Shown here: in pieces, positions 1-8,927 of the stretch
Layout of the letters: the number at the start of each line of letters is the position of its first letter
How positions within the stretch are numbered: position 1 is the stretch's first letter
Source of the DNA: Methanomethylovorans sp.
GTDB taxonomy: Archaea; Halobacteriota; Methanosarcinia; Methanosarcinales; Methanosarcinaceae
Length of the DNA stretch: 37,941 nucleotides
Assembly (NCBI GenBank): GCA_014361205.1
Contig: JACIVZ010000008.1
Location: forward strand, 1-37,941
Direction of reading: 5' to 3'
Position numbers and translations under genes: made by a program
The notes under the pieces: generated by a model
Told to the model about the DNA's origin: nothing
Seen by the model: only the letters and a program-made list of their open reading frames with translations
Databases searched by the model: none

Positions 1-27
1 ACCCGGGTTCGAATCCCGGTAGCCGCA
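1..27 (+). tRNA. tRNA 3' end (partial, cut by window edge)
   Basis: Only the T arm and the 3' half of the acceptor stem are present. Bases 3-7 (CCGGG) pair with 15-19 (CCCGG) around the loop TTCGAAT, followed by TAGCCGC (20-26) and discriminator A at 27. No CCA is encoded. The 5' strand of the acceptor should read GCGGCTA. A GCGG start with A73 would suit an archaeal tRNA-Gly, but the anticodon lies outside the window, so the isotype is a guess. A T-rich stretch follows at 38-55. Confidence 0.85.
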
Positions 28-320
28 TGCCTTGTATCATTCTTTTGTTTTGTATTTTAAAATATTTTTCGAAACTATGGCAGGAATATTTTTAAAAGGT
101 TTAAATAAAAAATAGTGTTATTCATTGTAAATAAACTGAAGAGCAACAGGTGTAAAAAGCACTGCATTGAAGCATCTAATTGAAAAGAAACAATACATAG
201 AATTGGTTTGAAGATTATTGATATGCCTGAACAGTAGATGCCATGTTGCATACTATAATATATATAAAGAAAAAATTGAAAACAGCTATAATAAAGAGAG
301 ACTATCTTAACTTCAATAAT

Positions 321-530
321 TCACTTTTTTCCGGGATCTTCAGGTATTTTCTGATCAGGCGTCACACCGTAGAATTTTGTCCTTGCTTTGCCCCAGATAC
401 ACCCTTCTTTGCCGAAGATTTTCAGTTCCAGATTCTGTATAAACTTACAGATGCTGTTACCTGACCTTGCGCCTTTACATATGAGGCAATATTTTTCACA
501 GAATACCGGTGGTTTTTCTTTATCTGAGAT
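321..530 (-). CDS. Small Cys-rich protein, probable ATC start
   Basis: A 69-codon reading frame on the minus strand that looks like a real protein although it has no ATG, GTG or TTG start. It begins with ATC-TCA-GAT-AAA seven bases after a clear GGAGG, where one would expect MSDK. Cysteines lie at residues 11, 15, 18, 28 and 44 in the pattern CEKYCLIC...CK...GC, followed by a basic stretch (WGKARTKFYGVTPD), which suggests a small Fe-S or zinc protein. A TATA-like box (582-592) lies about 55 bases upstream, so it seems to be a single-gene unit. I recognise no named family. The CX3CX2C spacing matches radical SAM enzymes, but the protein is far too short for that fold. Confidence 0.6.
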   Translation of the reverse strand: MSDKEKPPVFCEKYCLICKGARSGNSICKFIQNLELKIFGKEGCIWGKARTKFYGVTPDQKIPEDPGKK

Positions 531-570
531 CTTATTCCCTCCTGAAAATAAAAATACAATTATCTATAGT

Positions 571-606
571 AGACAACTCTCATTTATAAAATATGTCATG
601 TTGTCT
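571..606 (-). promoter_or_regulatory. TATA-like promoter flanked by an inverted repeat
   Basis: On the minus strand TTTTATAAATG (about 582-592) is a good archaeal TATA box for the small Cys-rich gene. It is bracketed by a perfect 7-bp inverted repeat, AGACAAC (571-577) and GTTGTCT (600-606). A repeat placed around the TATA box suggests a repressor or activator site; the binding protein is unknown. Confidence 0.4.
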
Positions 607-616
607 CTAATTAAGA

Positions 617-1135
617 TTATTCTATATCCTTCATGGATACATTACGTAATCTTTCCACTCCGCCTATTTCATCTATAACTTCCGCTACAGCCGGAGGGAC
701 AAGCTGGCGCCATTCATTGCCTTCAATCATCATTTTGCGGATTTCTGTACCTGAATAACCTTTCCTGTTGAACATAGGAGGCTGTCTGACATCAATATTT
801 GCTTCTTTAAAAAGCTGTATTACAAGAGGGTTATTGGAGTATACTACATTAAACGGAGGAGACATGGAAATGATATGAGATACCCATACTGCATTACGCT
901 GCAGATCTTCAATAGGTATTGCATAATGTTTCACATTTGCATCTTCCAGAGCGTGCCGTATCATCAAAACCCGTTCACCTGCGGTAAATGGGTTTTCAGG
1001 ATCATGGCTTTTCTGAGCACTACCAATACCTATTACCACTTCATCCACTTCTTTTGCAATGGAGCAAATGATGGAATAATGGCCAAGATGGAATGGTTGG
1101 AAGCGTCCTATATAGAACGCTCTTTTCATATGCAT
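617..1135 (-). CDS. nadM: Nicotinamide-nucleotide adenylyltransferase (archaeal NadM type)
   Basis: Converts NMN and ATP to NAD+ in the cytoplasm. The N-terminus carries the nucleotidyltransferase signature YIGRFQPFHLGHY, with the HLGH motif that contacts ATP. Further on are GIGSAQKSHDPENPFTAGER and the late SGTEIRKMM motif, in the order expected for archaeal NadM; about 170 residues is the usual length. The frame could open at a TTG (1144), but ATG at 1135 or 1129 gives the usual short N-terminus, and 1135 is used here. It lies 12 bases after fpoF and is probably the last gene of the mer-fpoF transcript. Confidence 0.9.
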   Translation of the reverse strand: MHMKRAFYIGRFQPFHLGHYSIICSIAKEVDEVVIGIGSAQKSHDPENPFTAGERVLMIRHALEDANVKHYAIPIEDLQRNAVWVSHIISMSPPFNVVYSNNPLVIQLFKEANIDVRQPPMFNRKGYSGTEIRKMMIEGNEWRQLVPPAVAEVIDEIGGVERLRNVSMKDIE

Positions 1136-1147
1136 AGATGACAACCG

Positions 1148-2176
1148 TTAACGTATGCCACATTCGTCAAACGAGAATTTTTCACAGACTTCAAGATAGT
1201 GGCCTGAGTTGTTATCGTGTTTTGTTTTTGCAAGTTTCTTTACAAGATCCAATCCTGGAGCAGGATTCTCCATGATTTCCAGCGTATCCTTTACCATATC
1301 GAAGTATTTCTGGCCGGTATCAGTGCGTATGAGCACACAGTTCCAACCGTCAGGAGTGCCCACAGAACCCAGGGATATATCTGCAAATACGGATGTGTAA
1401 TCACAGCAGTGATGACAGGGGTGTCTTGCATGTGGGGCAACTTCAGGGATCTTTACACTATGCTCCTGACCATCTTTCGTATAGCACCAGAACTTTCCTT
1501 TTGCGAAATTCATCTTTACAACATCTTCAATATTAAGCTTCATGATGTCAGGAATTATCTTTTCAGCCATAGTGTCATGGTAGAAGCTTTCCATACAGAT
1601 AAGACCCACTATAAGTACTATCTTGTCATTGACATTCTCAGATATAAGACGAGCTCCGTGAACCTGACATGGAACTCCTACCACAGCTATCTTGTCATAT
1701 TTTTCGAAAGGCTCTTTAAGTGCTTGAAGCACCGAATCATAGGTGTACTTGGTACCGGTTGTCTTATCCACATCTTCGGGTTTTGTCATCAGAATAAGTT
1801 CTGTCTCCCAATTCTCATTTCTGGAAATACCAACAACACAATCTATTTCTCCTTTCCTGAGCAGCTCTTTAAGCATATGGGAAGTGACGCCCCCATCTTG
1901 ACCGGCAATTGTACTCTTTGCACCAAAGAACGATTTCACATTGAAGAATTCATCACTGTAATATCCATCTATTACCGGGCAGACTCTTCCACATGTAAAA
2001 CATCCTTCACATACATTCGGAGCGGCGCCTTTTATGTATAACTCAAGGTTATCAGGGTCACGCACTTCTGCACGTTTGTTAATAATAATGGCACCGGCAG
2101 GGCATACCGATGCGCATGCCCCGCAAGCAGTGCAGACGTCATATTCAATAACTTCTAAGATCTTTGGATGAACCAT
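1148..2176 (-). CDS. fpoF: F420H2 dehydrogenase subunit FpoF (FrhB family)
   Basis: Input module that oxidises reduced F420 and passes electrons to the membrane Fpo complex and methanophenazine. Two [4Fe-4S] motifs stand at the N-terminus: C15-x2-C18-x2-C21-x3-C25 and C56-x2-C59-x2-C62-x3-C66. The FrhB/FpoF flavin and F420-binding domain fills the remaining ~270 residues (GGVTSHML, GTKYTYDS, VVGVPCQVHGAR, HPCHHCCDYTS). Its 342 residues fit FpoF. Position directly after mer is known from Methanosarcina, where fpoF lies apart from the main fpo operon; this decides FpoF over FrhB or a FqoF-like paralogue. A GGGAGG site precedes the ATG at 2176. Confidence 0.92.
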   Translation of the reverse strand: MVHPKILEVIEYDVCTACGACASVCPAGAIIINKRAEVRDPDNLELYIKGAAPNVCEGCFTCGRVCPVIDGYYSDEFFNVKSFFGAKSTIAGQDGGVTSHMLKELLRKGEIDCVVGISRNENWETELILMTKPEDVDKTTGTKYTYDSVLQALKEPFEKYDKIAVVGVPCQVHGARLISENVNDKIVLIVGLICMESFYHDTMAEKIIPDIMKLNIEDVVKMNFAKGKFWCYTKDGQEHSVKIPEVAPHARHPCHHCCDYTSVFADISLGSVGTPDGWNCVLIRTDTGQKYFDMVKDTLEIMENPAPGLDLVKKLAKTKHDNNSGHYLEVCEKFSFDECGIR

Positions 2177-2190
2177 CCAGATCCTCCCAA

Positions 2191-3225
<1,035 letters not shown>

Positions 3226-3563
3226 CTTTGTTGGTTTAGTTACTGCTTTTGTCATTGCATATTACATATTTATTTGTGATGTTCTGCTAATATTGGTATG
3301 TAAACATTTTAAAATCTTACGATTTGTATAGTTTTAATGCAAATTGGCAATTAATTAAAAACTGCAATTAAGAATAAACCTATAATACACCAATACAGAT
3401 ATATTGATTGACATAAAAACATTATTACGTTATAGTAAGTCACTTGGGGGTGAGATGGGGATATCATCACTATGGGGCAACAAAAGAGATATTTGAATAG
3501 TATCATGAATAATAAAGATGTTTCAATTTTTATTGCAAGCTGATAATAATTGAGTGATAAATT
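3226..3563. other. Intergenic region, no convincing gene
   Basis: AT-rich divergent spacer between mer and the first DUF2180 gene. A GC-richer patch at 3447-3480 contains GGGGGTGAG followed by ATG and a 13-codon frame, and an overlapping 28-codon frame with the stretch WGYHHYGATKEIFE. Both are too short to support as genes. Otherwise only TATA-like sequences are seen. Confidence 0.4.
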
Positions 3564-3803
3564 ATGAAATGCTATGAATGTACTAAAAATGAAAAAGAAA
3601 CAGATACAGTCGCTGTTTGCATAATTTGTGGAAGGGGTGTTTGCAAGGATCACCTTGTAAGAGAAGAGACACCAGTTTGGGAAGGAGAATACAGCATCAA
3701 GTTGAGATGTGGCATGGGAGTTGAATGCAAACTGGATGATATTAACCGTTGGAAAAAAGTGCTTTGCATACCATGTCATAAGGCCCTGAAGGAAAACTAC
3801 TAG
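3564..3803 (+). CDS. DUF2180 Cys-rich small protein, copy 1
   Basis: A 79-residue archaeal protein of unknown function starting MKCYEC. Paired cysteines, CYEC (3,6), CIIC (19,22), CKDH (27-30) and a final CIPCH, form a treble-clef or B-box-like zinc-binding pattern. The motif string AVCIICGRGVCKDHLVREE is typical of DUF2180 proteins of methanogens. It is followed, after a few bases, by a second shorter copy, and both lead into the redox cluster. GAGTGAT upstream is a modest ribosome binding site. A regulatory or metal-handling role is inference only. Confidence 0.8.
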   Translation: MKCYECTKNEKETDTVAVCIICGRGVCKDHLVREETPVWEGEYSIKLRCGMGVECKLDDINRWKKVLCIPCHKALKENY

Positions 3804-3814
3804 GTGATATGATG

Positions 3815-4030
3815 ATGAAATGTTACGATTGTATGGAGATGGGAAAAGACTCCACAGCAATATGTGTCTGCATAAGCTGTGGTAAAGGTCTATGCATGGA
3901 TCATACAAAGCAATTGGAAATACCGGTAACTGTAGGAACACCACCAGACTTGAAAAGACTTCCCAATAGCTTACCACGTCTTGTATGTAACTATTGCCTT
4001 AACCAGATTATTGAAGATGGATTTGATTAA
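3815..4030 (+). CDS. DUF2180 Cys-rich small protein, copy 2
   Basis: Paralogue of the preceding gene: MKCYDCMEMGKDSTAICVCISCGKGLCMDH keeps the same Cys/His order, ending in CNYCLNQ. Three ATG codons stand in a row (3809, 3812, 3815). The third is chosen because it gives the family N-terminus MKCY and six bases from AGGTGAT (3802-3808). The pair probably arose by tandem duplication and has diverged strongly outside the cysteines. Confidence 0.78.
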   Translation: MKCYDCMEMGKDSTAICVCISCGKGLCMDHTKQLEIPVTVGTPPDLKRLPNSLPRLVCNYCLNQIIEDGFD

Positions 4031-4058
4031 ATTATAGAAACGAATAGGAGGAAACGGA

Positions 4059-4424
4059 ATGAGCCCGCATAAAGATGTCTTAGAGGATAAAGAACTTGTA
4101 AAATCAATGTCAGAAAAATTGGGTTTTACTCCAGAGATTCTTGAAGTTCTTGGGGAACTCGAACCAGAGTTTTTGACTAAATACAACAGATGTAACCACA
4201 GATTATTGAAAGATGGTGCATTGCCTGCTAAAGTGAAAATACTCATGGCACTGGCAGTTGTTGCCTCGAAACAATGTGAAAAGTGTGTCATCTCTCAGAT
4301 GAAGAGCGCATTGGCTAATGGTGCTACTAAGGAAGAGATTATGGAAACAATGGATGTAATCTCCATCACGTCGGGAGCACCTGCAGTTGCAGCATGCAGG
4401 GATGCATTGAAATTACTTAAATGA
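4059..4424 (+). CDS. Carboxymuconolactone decarboxylase / AhpD-like protein
   Basis: A 121-residue all-helical protein of the CMD family. The core is [28 protein letters not shown], in which the CxxC pair takes the place of the AhpD peroxidase cysteines, followed by the usual hydrophobic helix ([14 protein letters not shown]). Family members reduce peroxides with a thiol partner, but many have unknown substrates. An AGGAGG site lies seven bases before the ATG. Being between the DUF2180 pair and the cytochrome gene it is probably part of the same redox or oxidative-stress group. Confidence 0.85.
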   Translation: MSPHKDVLEDKELVKSMSEKLGFTPEILEVLGELEPEFLTKYNRCNHRLLKDGALPAKVKILMALAVVASKQCEKCVISQMKSALANGATKEEIMETMDVISITSGAPAVAACRDALKLLK

Positions 4425-4485
4425 TCTTTCCCGGAAAGAATATGTCGTGGCTGACCTTATGTTAAAAGAAACTTACAGGTCAACA

Positions 4486-4513
4486 TTTATATTTATATTC
4501 AATTGTCGGGGGT
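4486..4513 (+). promoter_or_regulatory. TATA-like element before the cytochrome cluster
   Basis: TTTATATTTATATT (4486-4499) precedes GGGGG (4508-4512) and the TTG start at 4518. If this TATA is used, the transcript would begin almost at the start codon and lose the Shine-Dalgarno, so either an upstream promoter or a leaderless transcript is possible. Confidence 0.35.
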
Positions 4514-4517
4514 ATAA

Positions 4518-5937
4518 TTGATCAGATCCTTAAGAACCACATATTCAACATTTTTACTGCTTATTGCCTTGTTTACAACAATGTGTAATGTACTTGCAGC
4601 AACACCTACTGCGTACGGGGAATTATCTTCTGATATGTTCACAGATGGTACAAAATGTGCACAATGTCATGCTATCATTCATAATGAATGGAAAGGTACC
4701 ATGCACTATTATGCTTACGAAGATCCTTTCTATCAGAAAGAGTTTCTGGCTGCAAGCAATGATACAGAAGGTATAGTTGATATATTCTGTTCACGATGCC
4801 ATACACCAATAGGTGTGGTTTCAGGGGAAATTCCTCCAATTGATGGTTCAAATCTCAGTGACATCGCAAGACAGGGGGTACAGTGTGATTTTTGTCATGT
4901 GGTATCTGGCAGCAATGGAACAGGTAATGCACCTTTTGTTGTCAGTCCAGGGAATATAAAGTGGGGTCCTTTCAATGATTCAAAGGCAGCATATCATGAA
5001 TCTGAATATCTTGAACTATATACTAGTTCAGAATATTGTGGCATGTGCCATGAAGTGATACACCCGATTAATGGTCTTGTTATCGATGATACTTACAAAG
5101 TATGGAAGGAAGGGGTCTATGCCGAGGAGGGAGTTGTATGTCAGGATTGTCATATGACTCCAGGTATTACACAATTTGAAGCCAATCCAGGAAGAGCGGC
5201 ATCAGGTGCAAAAAAAAAGAGATCATATCTCCACGCATGATATAGTGGGTGGAAATGCATTTATTACGGGGATTCTTGGAGAGAAAAAATACAGCAAAAT
5301 GGCAGTTGAAAGGCTGCAGAAAGCTGCAACTCTTTCTATTGATGCTCCAACGATAGCTCAAAGAGGAAATAATGTAAGCTTTAATGTCTCTATTACAAAT
5401 TCAGGAGCTGGTCACAAAATACCTACCGGAGTTTCCGAGATCAGACAGATATGGTTAGCTGTAAGTGTAAAGGACCGCAACGGCAACGAAATTTATCATA
5501 CAGGAGATGTTAATGAGAATGGAACTATTGTGAATGCAATGGAAATTTATAACACAATTCTCGGTGATGCTCAGGGAGAGCCCACTTTAAGTTTCTGGCT
5601 TGCTGAGTCGATACTTAAAGACAATAGGATATCCCCCAAAGGAACAGTTTCAGAAAATCATACTTTCATAATACCTGATGAAGTGACATATCCACTTTCA
5701 ATTGAAGCAACCCTTAAATATCGTTCAGCACCACAACATCTCATAGATTATCTCTTTGGAGAGATGGTATATGAAGTACCTGTCATTGACATGACGTATG
5801 TTTCTACAAATGTCTATGAGAATGAGGAAGATGCCTCAAAAGCCATACCCTCTACTCCCGGAGTGGGCGTCTTGGGCTCAATATCCGTCTTGCTGTTTAT
5901 AGCAGAGTATATTGGAAAAAGGAAAAAGATGATTTAA
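4518..5937 (+). pseudogene. Pentaheme c-type cytochrome, frameshifted at an A9 run
   Basis: The first part (4518-5240) has a signal peptide and five heme motifs: CAQCH (C47), CSRCH (C91), CDFCH (C123), CGMCH (C174) and CQDCH (C208). At 5210-5218 nine A residues put the frame out and it stops at 5240. The frame one base later runs on from 5209 to 5937 with HISTHDIVGGNAF, a beta-rich region and a C-terminal membrane helix (GVGVLGSISVLLFIAEY) followed by GKRKKM. Removing one A gives a continuous 472-residue protein, exported and membrane-anchored. M. acetivorans, from memory, has a similar pentaheme cytochrome next to Isf-type flavoproteins. Whether this is a mutation, a sequencing error or slippage cannot be told; the intact downstream frame argues against old decay. 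Confidence 0.82.
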
Positions 5938-5979
5938 ATTATACCGGTTTGTAGAAAATATTTTGAAAGGAGACAGAAT

Positions 5980-6171
5980 ATGCCTGCAAAAGTAAATCCG
6001 AATATATGTGAAGGAATAGGGTCATGCAAAGAAGCTTGCCCGGAGGATGTGTTTGAACTGAAAGATGATGAAAAAGGAAATATTAAATCCGTGGTTAAAA
6101 ATCCTGATAATTGTATAGAATGCGGACTATGTGTAGATGCATGTCCCATGGGGGCAATAACCATCGAATGA
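5980..6171 (+). CDS. Ferredoxin, 7-cysteine type
   Basis: A 63-residue dicluster ferredoxin. The second motif is complete (C45-x2-C48-x2-C51-x3-C55-P). In the first, C10-x5-C16-x3-C20-P, the usual second cysteine is Ile13. By analogy with 7Fe ferredoxins this suggests one [4Fe-4S] and one [3Fe-4S] cluster. A GGAG-containing site (AAAGGAGAC) precedes the ATG. Placed between the cytochrome and the iron-sulfur flavoprotein, it is the likely soluble carrier of this cluster. Confidence 0.9.
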   Translation: MPAKVNPNICEGIGSCKEACPEDVFELKDDEKGNIKSVVKNPDNCIECGLCVDACPMGAITIE

Positions 6172-6207
6172 AGCTTAAATGAATAGAATACACAATGGAG
6201 TGCATTG

Positions 6208-6852
6208 ATGACTGTTGATATGACTATCAGACTGCTTGGAATATCGGGAAGTCCTAGGAAAAAAGCAACTGATTATATAGTAAATGAAGCTCTAAGATAT
6301 GCCCAGGAGAAATTTAACGTTGAAACCGATTATTTCTCTGCAAGTGGAAAAGACTTGAAGTTTTGTATTCACTGCGATTATTGTGTGCGTAAGCAACAAG
6401 GGTGTATCCACAAGGATGATATGGTGGAACTTTATGATAAAATGCTGTGGGCTGATGCCTGGATTATAGGTACTCCGGTCTATCAAGGTACTTTAAGTGC
6501 ACAGACAAAGACTATATTGGACAGATGCAGAGCAGTTGTGGCACGGGATCCGAAAGCTTTCAAAAATAAACTGGGTTCAGCCACTGCAGTGGGAGGCGAT
6601 AGGATAGGTGGGCAGGAACCTGCCATTCAAAGTATACTGAACTTCTATGTGATCAATGAGATGTTACCCATTGCTGGTGGATCCTTTGGTTCAAATCTGG
6701 GGGGCACTTTCTGGTCTCAGGACAAGGGAGCAGAAGGGGTTGCTGAGGACTCAGAGGGTATGCGTAGTCTTTACCGTACTGTAAATAAACTTATAAAGGC
6801 TGCCCAACTGATCAAACAAGCTAAGCTGGAGGGTATGTCATTTGAAGTTTGA
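6208..6852 (+). CDS. Iron-sulfur flavoprotein (Isf, NADPH-dependent FMN reductase family)
   Basis: A flavodoxin-like protein of about 214 residues. LGISGSPRKKATDYIV near the N-terminus binds the FMN phosphate. The compact motif CIHCDYCVRKQQGC (C-x2-C-x2-C-x6-C) is the mark of Isf and holds a [4Fe-4S] cluster. GTPVYQGTLSAQTKTILDR is the second conserved FMN region. Isf of Methanosarcina takes electrons from ferredoxin and reduces oxygen or peroxide. ATG 6208 is preferred to TTG 6205, with GGAG seven bases upstream. Its end overlaps the next gene by 11 bases. Confidence 0.92.
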   Translation: MTVDMTIRLLGISGSPRKKATDYIVNEALRYAQEKFNVETDYFSASGKDLKFCIHCDYCVRKQQGCIHKDDMVELYDKMLWADAWIIGTPVYQGTLSAQTKTILDRCRAVVARDPKAFKNKLGSATAVGGDRIGGQEPAIQSILNFYVINEMLPIAGGSFGSNLGGTFWSQDKGAEGVAEDSEGMRSLYRTVNKLIKAAQLIKQAKLEGMSFEV

Positions 6853-7540
6853 GGAAAAAACCATCGATATTATCAGAAGGACACATGATGTAAAAAGCTT
6901 CAGATTCCGGCGCCCCGCAGGTTTTGATTATAAGCCGGGTCAGTACATACTTGTAAGTCTGAAAGTAGAAGGTGATATGGTTACGAAACCTTTTAGTCTA
7001 TCCAGCAGTCCAACTGAAAAGAATCATATTGAATTTACCAAAAAACTCACAGGTCATCCTTTTTCAAATGTGCTTGATAATATGAAAATCGGGGATTTTG
7101 CGGTCATTAGTGGTCCATTTGGGAAAATGACATTTGAAGGGGAGTATTCAAAAGTAGCATTGCTAAGTGGTGGGATAGGTATAACGCCTATGATCAGTAT
7201 CTGCAAATATTGTACTGATATGCACTCTGATGTTGATATTATGCTAATATACAGTAACAAGACAGAAAACGATCTTGCATTTAAGCAAGAGCTTGATGAG
7301 ATGATGCAGGATAACATCAATTTAAAAGTACTGTACACTTTGACCCGTGCATCAGAGAGTTGGACAGGTTGCCGGGAACGTATATGTGAAAACATGGTGG
7401 TGAGAGCGATACCTGATTACAAGGAAAGATTATTTTTCATATGTGGTCCACCTGCAATGGTCAAATCCATGGAAGATATGCTGACTTCAATGAACATTTC
7501 AGGCGATATGATCAAAAAAGAGTCACTTATTGGTTACTGA
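6842..7540 (+). CDS. FAD/NAD(P)-binding oxidoreductase (ferredoxin-NADP reductase family)
   Basis: A 232-residue flavin reductase. The N-terminal beta barrel carries the FAD motif KPFSLSSSP (RxYS-type), the middle GGIGITPMISI is the nucleotide-binding loop, and FICGPPAMVKSMEDML near the end is the usual NAD(P)-side motif. There is no C-terminal [2Fe-2S] cysteine set, so it is a simple FNR-like module. TTG 6842 is the start, nine bases after GGAGG; the gene overlaps isf. It could link pyridine nucleotides, or another reductant, to the ferredoxin and flavoproteins on either side. Confidence 0.9.
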   Translation: MKFEEKTIDIIRRTHDVKSFRFRRPAGFDYKPGQYILVSLKVEGDMVTKPFSLSSSPTEKNHIEFTKKLTGHPFSNVLDNMKIGDFAVISGPFGKMTFEGEYSKVALLSGGIGITPMISICKYCTDMHSDVDIMLIYSNKTENDLAFKQELDEMMQDNINLKVLYTLTRASESWTGCRERICENMVVRAIPDYKERLFFICGPPAMVKSMEDMLTSMNISGDMIKKESLIGY

Positions 7541-7556
7541 AAAGTTGAGGGTTAAT

Positions 7557-8120
7557 ATGAAAAGGATAGCATGGGGAATAACAGGTTCTGGAGACCTTAT
7601 AAAAGAGACGTATAACGTAATGGTGGATATTAAGAAAAACACAAATGTTGATTTTATGGTTTTTCTTTCCAAAGAAGGTGAAACGGTTATGAAGTGGTAC
7701 AGGATGTGGGAAGACATACAGAGAGATTTTCCTAACTTCAAAACCGATGCTGGACCAAACTCACCTTTCATTGCAGGACCTTTACAGCTTGGATATTATG
7801 ATATGCTAATAATTGCTCCTGCCACAGCCAACACCGTAGCCAAGATAGTGCATGGTATAGCCGACAACCTGGTGACTAATGCAGTTGCTCAAACGGCTAA
7901 AGGTGATACTCCTATCTATATTCTACCGGTAGATAGAAAAAAAGGCACTATTACAACCTATTCCCCCAAGGGAAAAGAAATGAAATTAAAGATGAGAGAT
8001 ATTGACATTGAAAACACACAAAAACTATCCAGAATGGAAAATATTACAGTACTGGAAAGTCCTGAGGATCTGTACAAGATAATAGGTATTTCCAAAGATA
8101 AAATGTTAGATAAAAGTTAA
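7557..8120 (+). CDS. afpA: Archaeoflavoprotein AfpA
   Basis: A 187-residue flavoprotein of the HFCD superfamily, starting MKRIAWGITGSGDLI. The fold signature is the early Gly-rich loop plus LIIAPATANTVAKIVHGIADNLVTNA near residues 80-105, which binds FMN. AfpA of Archaeoglobus was shown to accept electrons from ferredoxin and sits beside an Isf gene; the same arrangement is seen here. A TTG at 7530 is possible, but ATG 7557 with GAGGG five bases ahead gives the family N-terminus. The gene converges with the DUF429 gene and overlaps it by 15 bases. Confidence 0.88.
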   Translation: MKRIAWGITGSGDLIKETYNVMVDIKKNTNVDFMVFLSKEGETVMKWYRMWEDIQRDFPNFKTDAGPNSPFIAGPLQLGYYDMLIIAPATANTVAKIVHGIADNLVTNAVAQTAKGDTPIYILPVDRKKGTITTYSPKGKEMKLKMRDIDIENTQKLSRMENITVLESPEDLYKIIGISKDKMLDKS

Positions 8121-8924
8121 GCCTTCAGTTGTGTAAGGCTCACCTGTTTGAGTTATACTAAATAGACTCGGGATGGCACAGAACACAGAATAGGCTGCAA
8201 TTATGCTGTCCAGAGTATCACCTTCAGTATTCCCAAGGGCTTTCTCTAAAATCTCATTTGGTATATCCAATGCTTTTTTTTCAAGATTGTTCAGAATATA
8301 TTCTCTGGCAGTTTTTTTGTTTTTTTCTTTTCCTTTATATGGTAAATATATTCCTTCTTTTTTCAGGGTAGATGCAGGACATATTTCTACAATCCACGGC
8401 ACATCCGGGCTTAATGGCTGCATGGGGATTATACTGGCAGCACCTGTAAGTACAAGAGGTCTTATGATATGTAATATACCATAATAGGTCTGTTTATACA
8501 ATCTAATATTATATACACAGAAAGGCGCTTTTACTTCTTTATCAGTTAATCTTTTGATCTCTACATTCTCAGAAAGTTTACGGTTTATATTTCTGAAATC
8601 ATCACTACTAGGATAAATCATGGGAAAATTACGAATTAATTCTTCCCAATTATAACCTTTCATAAGCTGAAAGGGAATTCCAAAAGGGAAATCCATTCCA
8701 AAAATAGAATGTTTATTGGAGATTATCAGATGAAACAAAACATTGAGACATTGTTCTCTGCTAAGCTTACCAGAATTCAATTTACTTATGGGGTAACATT
8801 CAAGAATAGATAATCTTGTGCCAGCCACTCGTGCGTGGCTGACCCAAATTTTATTACAGGCAGTCTTTGCACCGCTGAAATCCACACCAAAGATTTCACG
8901 CTGCCCATATGCAGCCGGGGACAT
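8106..8924 (-). CDS. DUF429 family protein (predicted RNase H-fold nuclease)
   Basis: A 272-residue protein beginning with IFGVDFSGAK, the first acidic strand motif of DUF429, followed by FGMDFPFGIPFQL and the late GNTEGDTLDSIIAAYSVF, where acidic residues again line up as expected for an RNase H-like site. Function in the cell is unknown. The gene starts four bases after the ino1 stop codon, without a clear ribosome binding site, so it is probably translated by coupling. Confidence 0.75.
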   Translation of the reverse strand: MSPAAYGQREIFGVDFSGAKTACNKIWVSHARVAGTRLSILECYPISKLNSGKLSREQCLNVLFHLIISNKHSIFGMDFPFGIPFQLMKGYNWEELIRNFPMIYPSSDDFRNINRKLSENVEIKRLTDKEVKAPFCVYNIRLYKQTYYGILHIIRPLVLTGAASIIPMQPLSPDVPWIVEICPASTLKKEGIYLPYKGKEKNKKTAREYILNNLEKKALDIPNEILEKALGNTEGDTLDSIIAAYSVFCAIPSLFSITQTGEPYTTEGLTFI

Positions 8925-8927
8925 ATT

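Noticed and set aside
321-530. CX3CX2C in the small protein as a radical SAM enzyme
   Set aside because: 69 residues cannot form the radical SAM barrel; only the cysteine spacing matches.
1217-2041. Long open frame on the plus strand opposite fpoF
   Set aside because: It is the complement of a well-supported gene, with no family features and no ribosome binding site.
3351-3977. 208-codon minus-strand frame opposite the DUF2180 genes
   Set aside because: Hydrophobic low-complexity translation, opposite two genes with conserved cysteine motifs.
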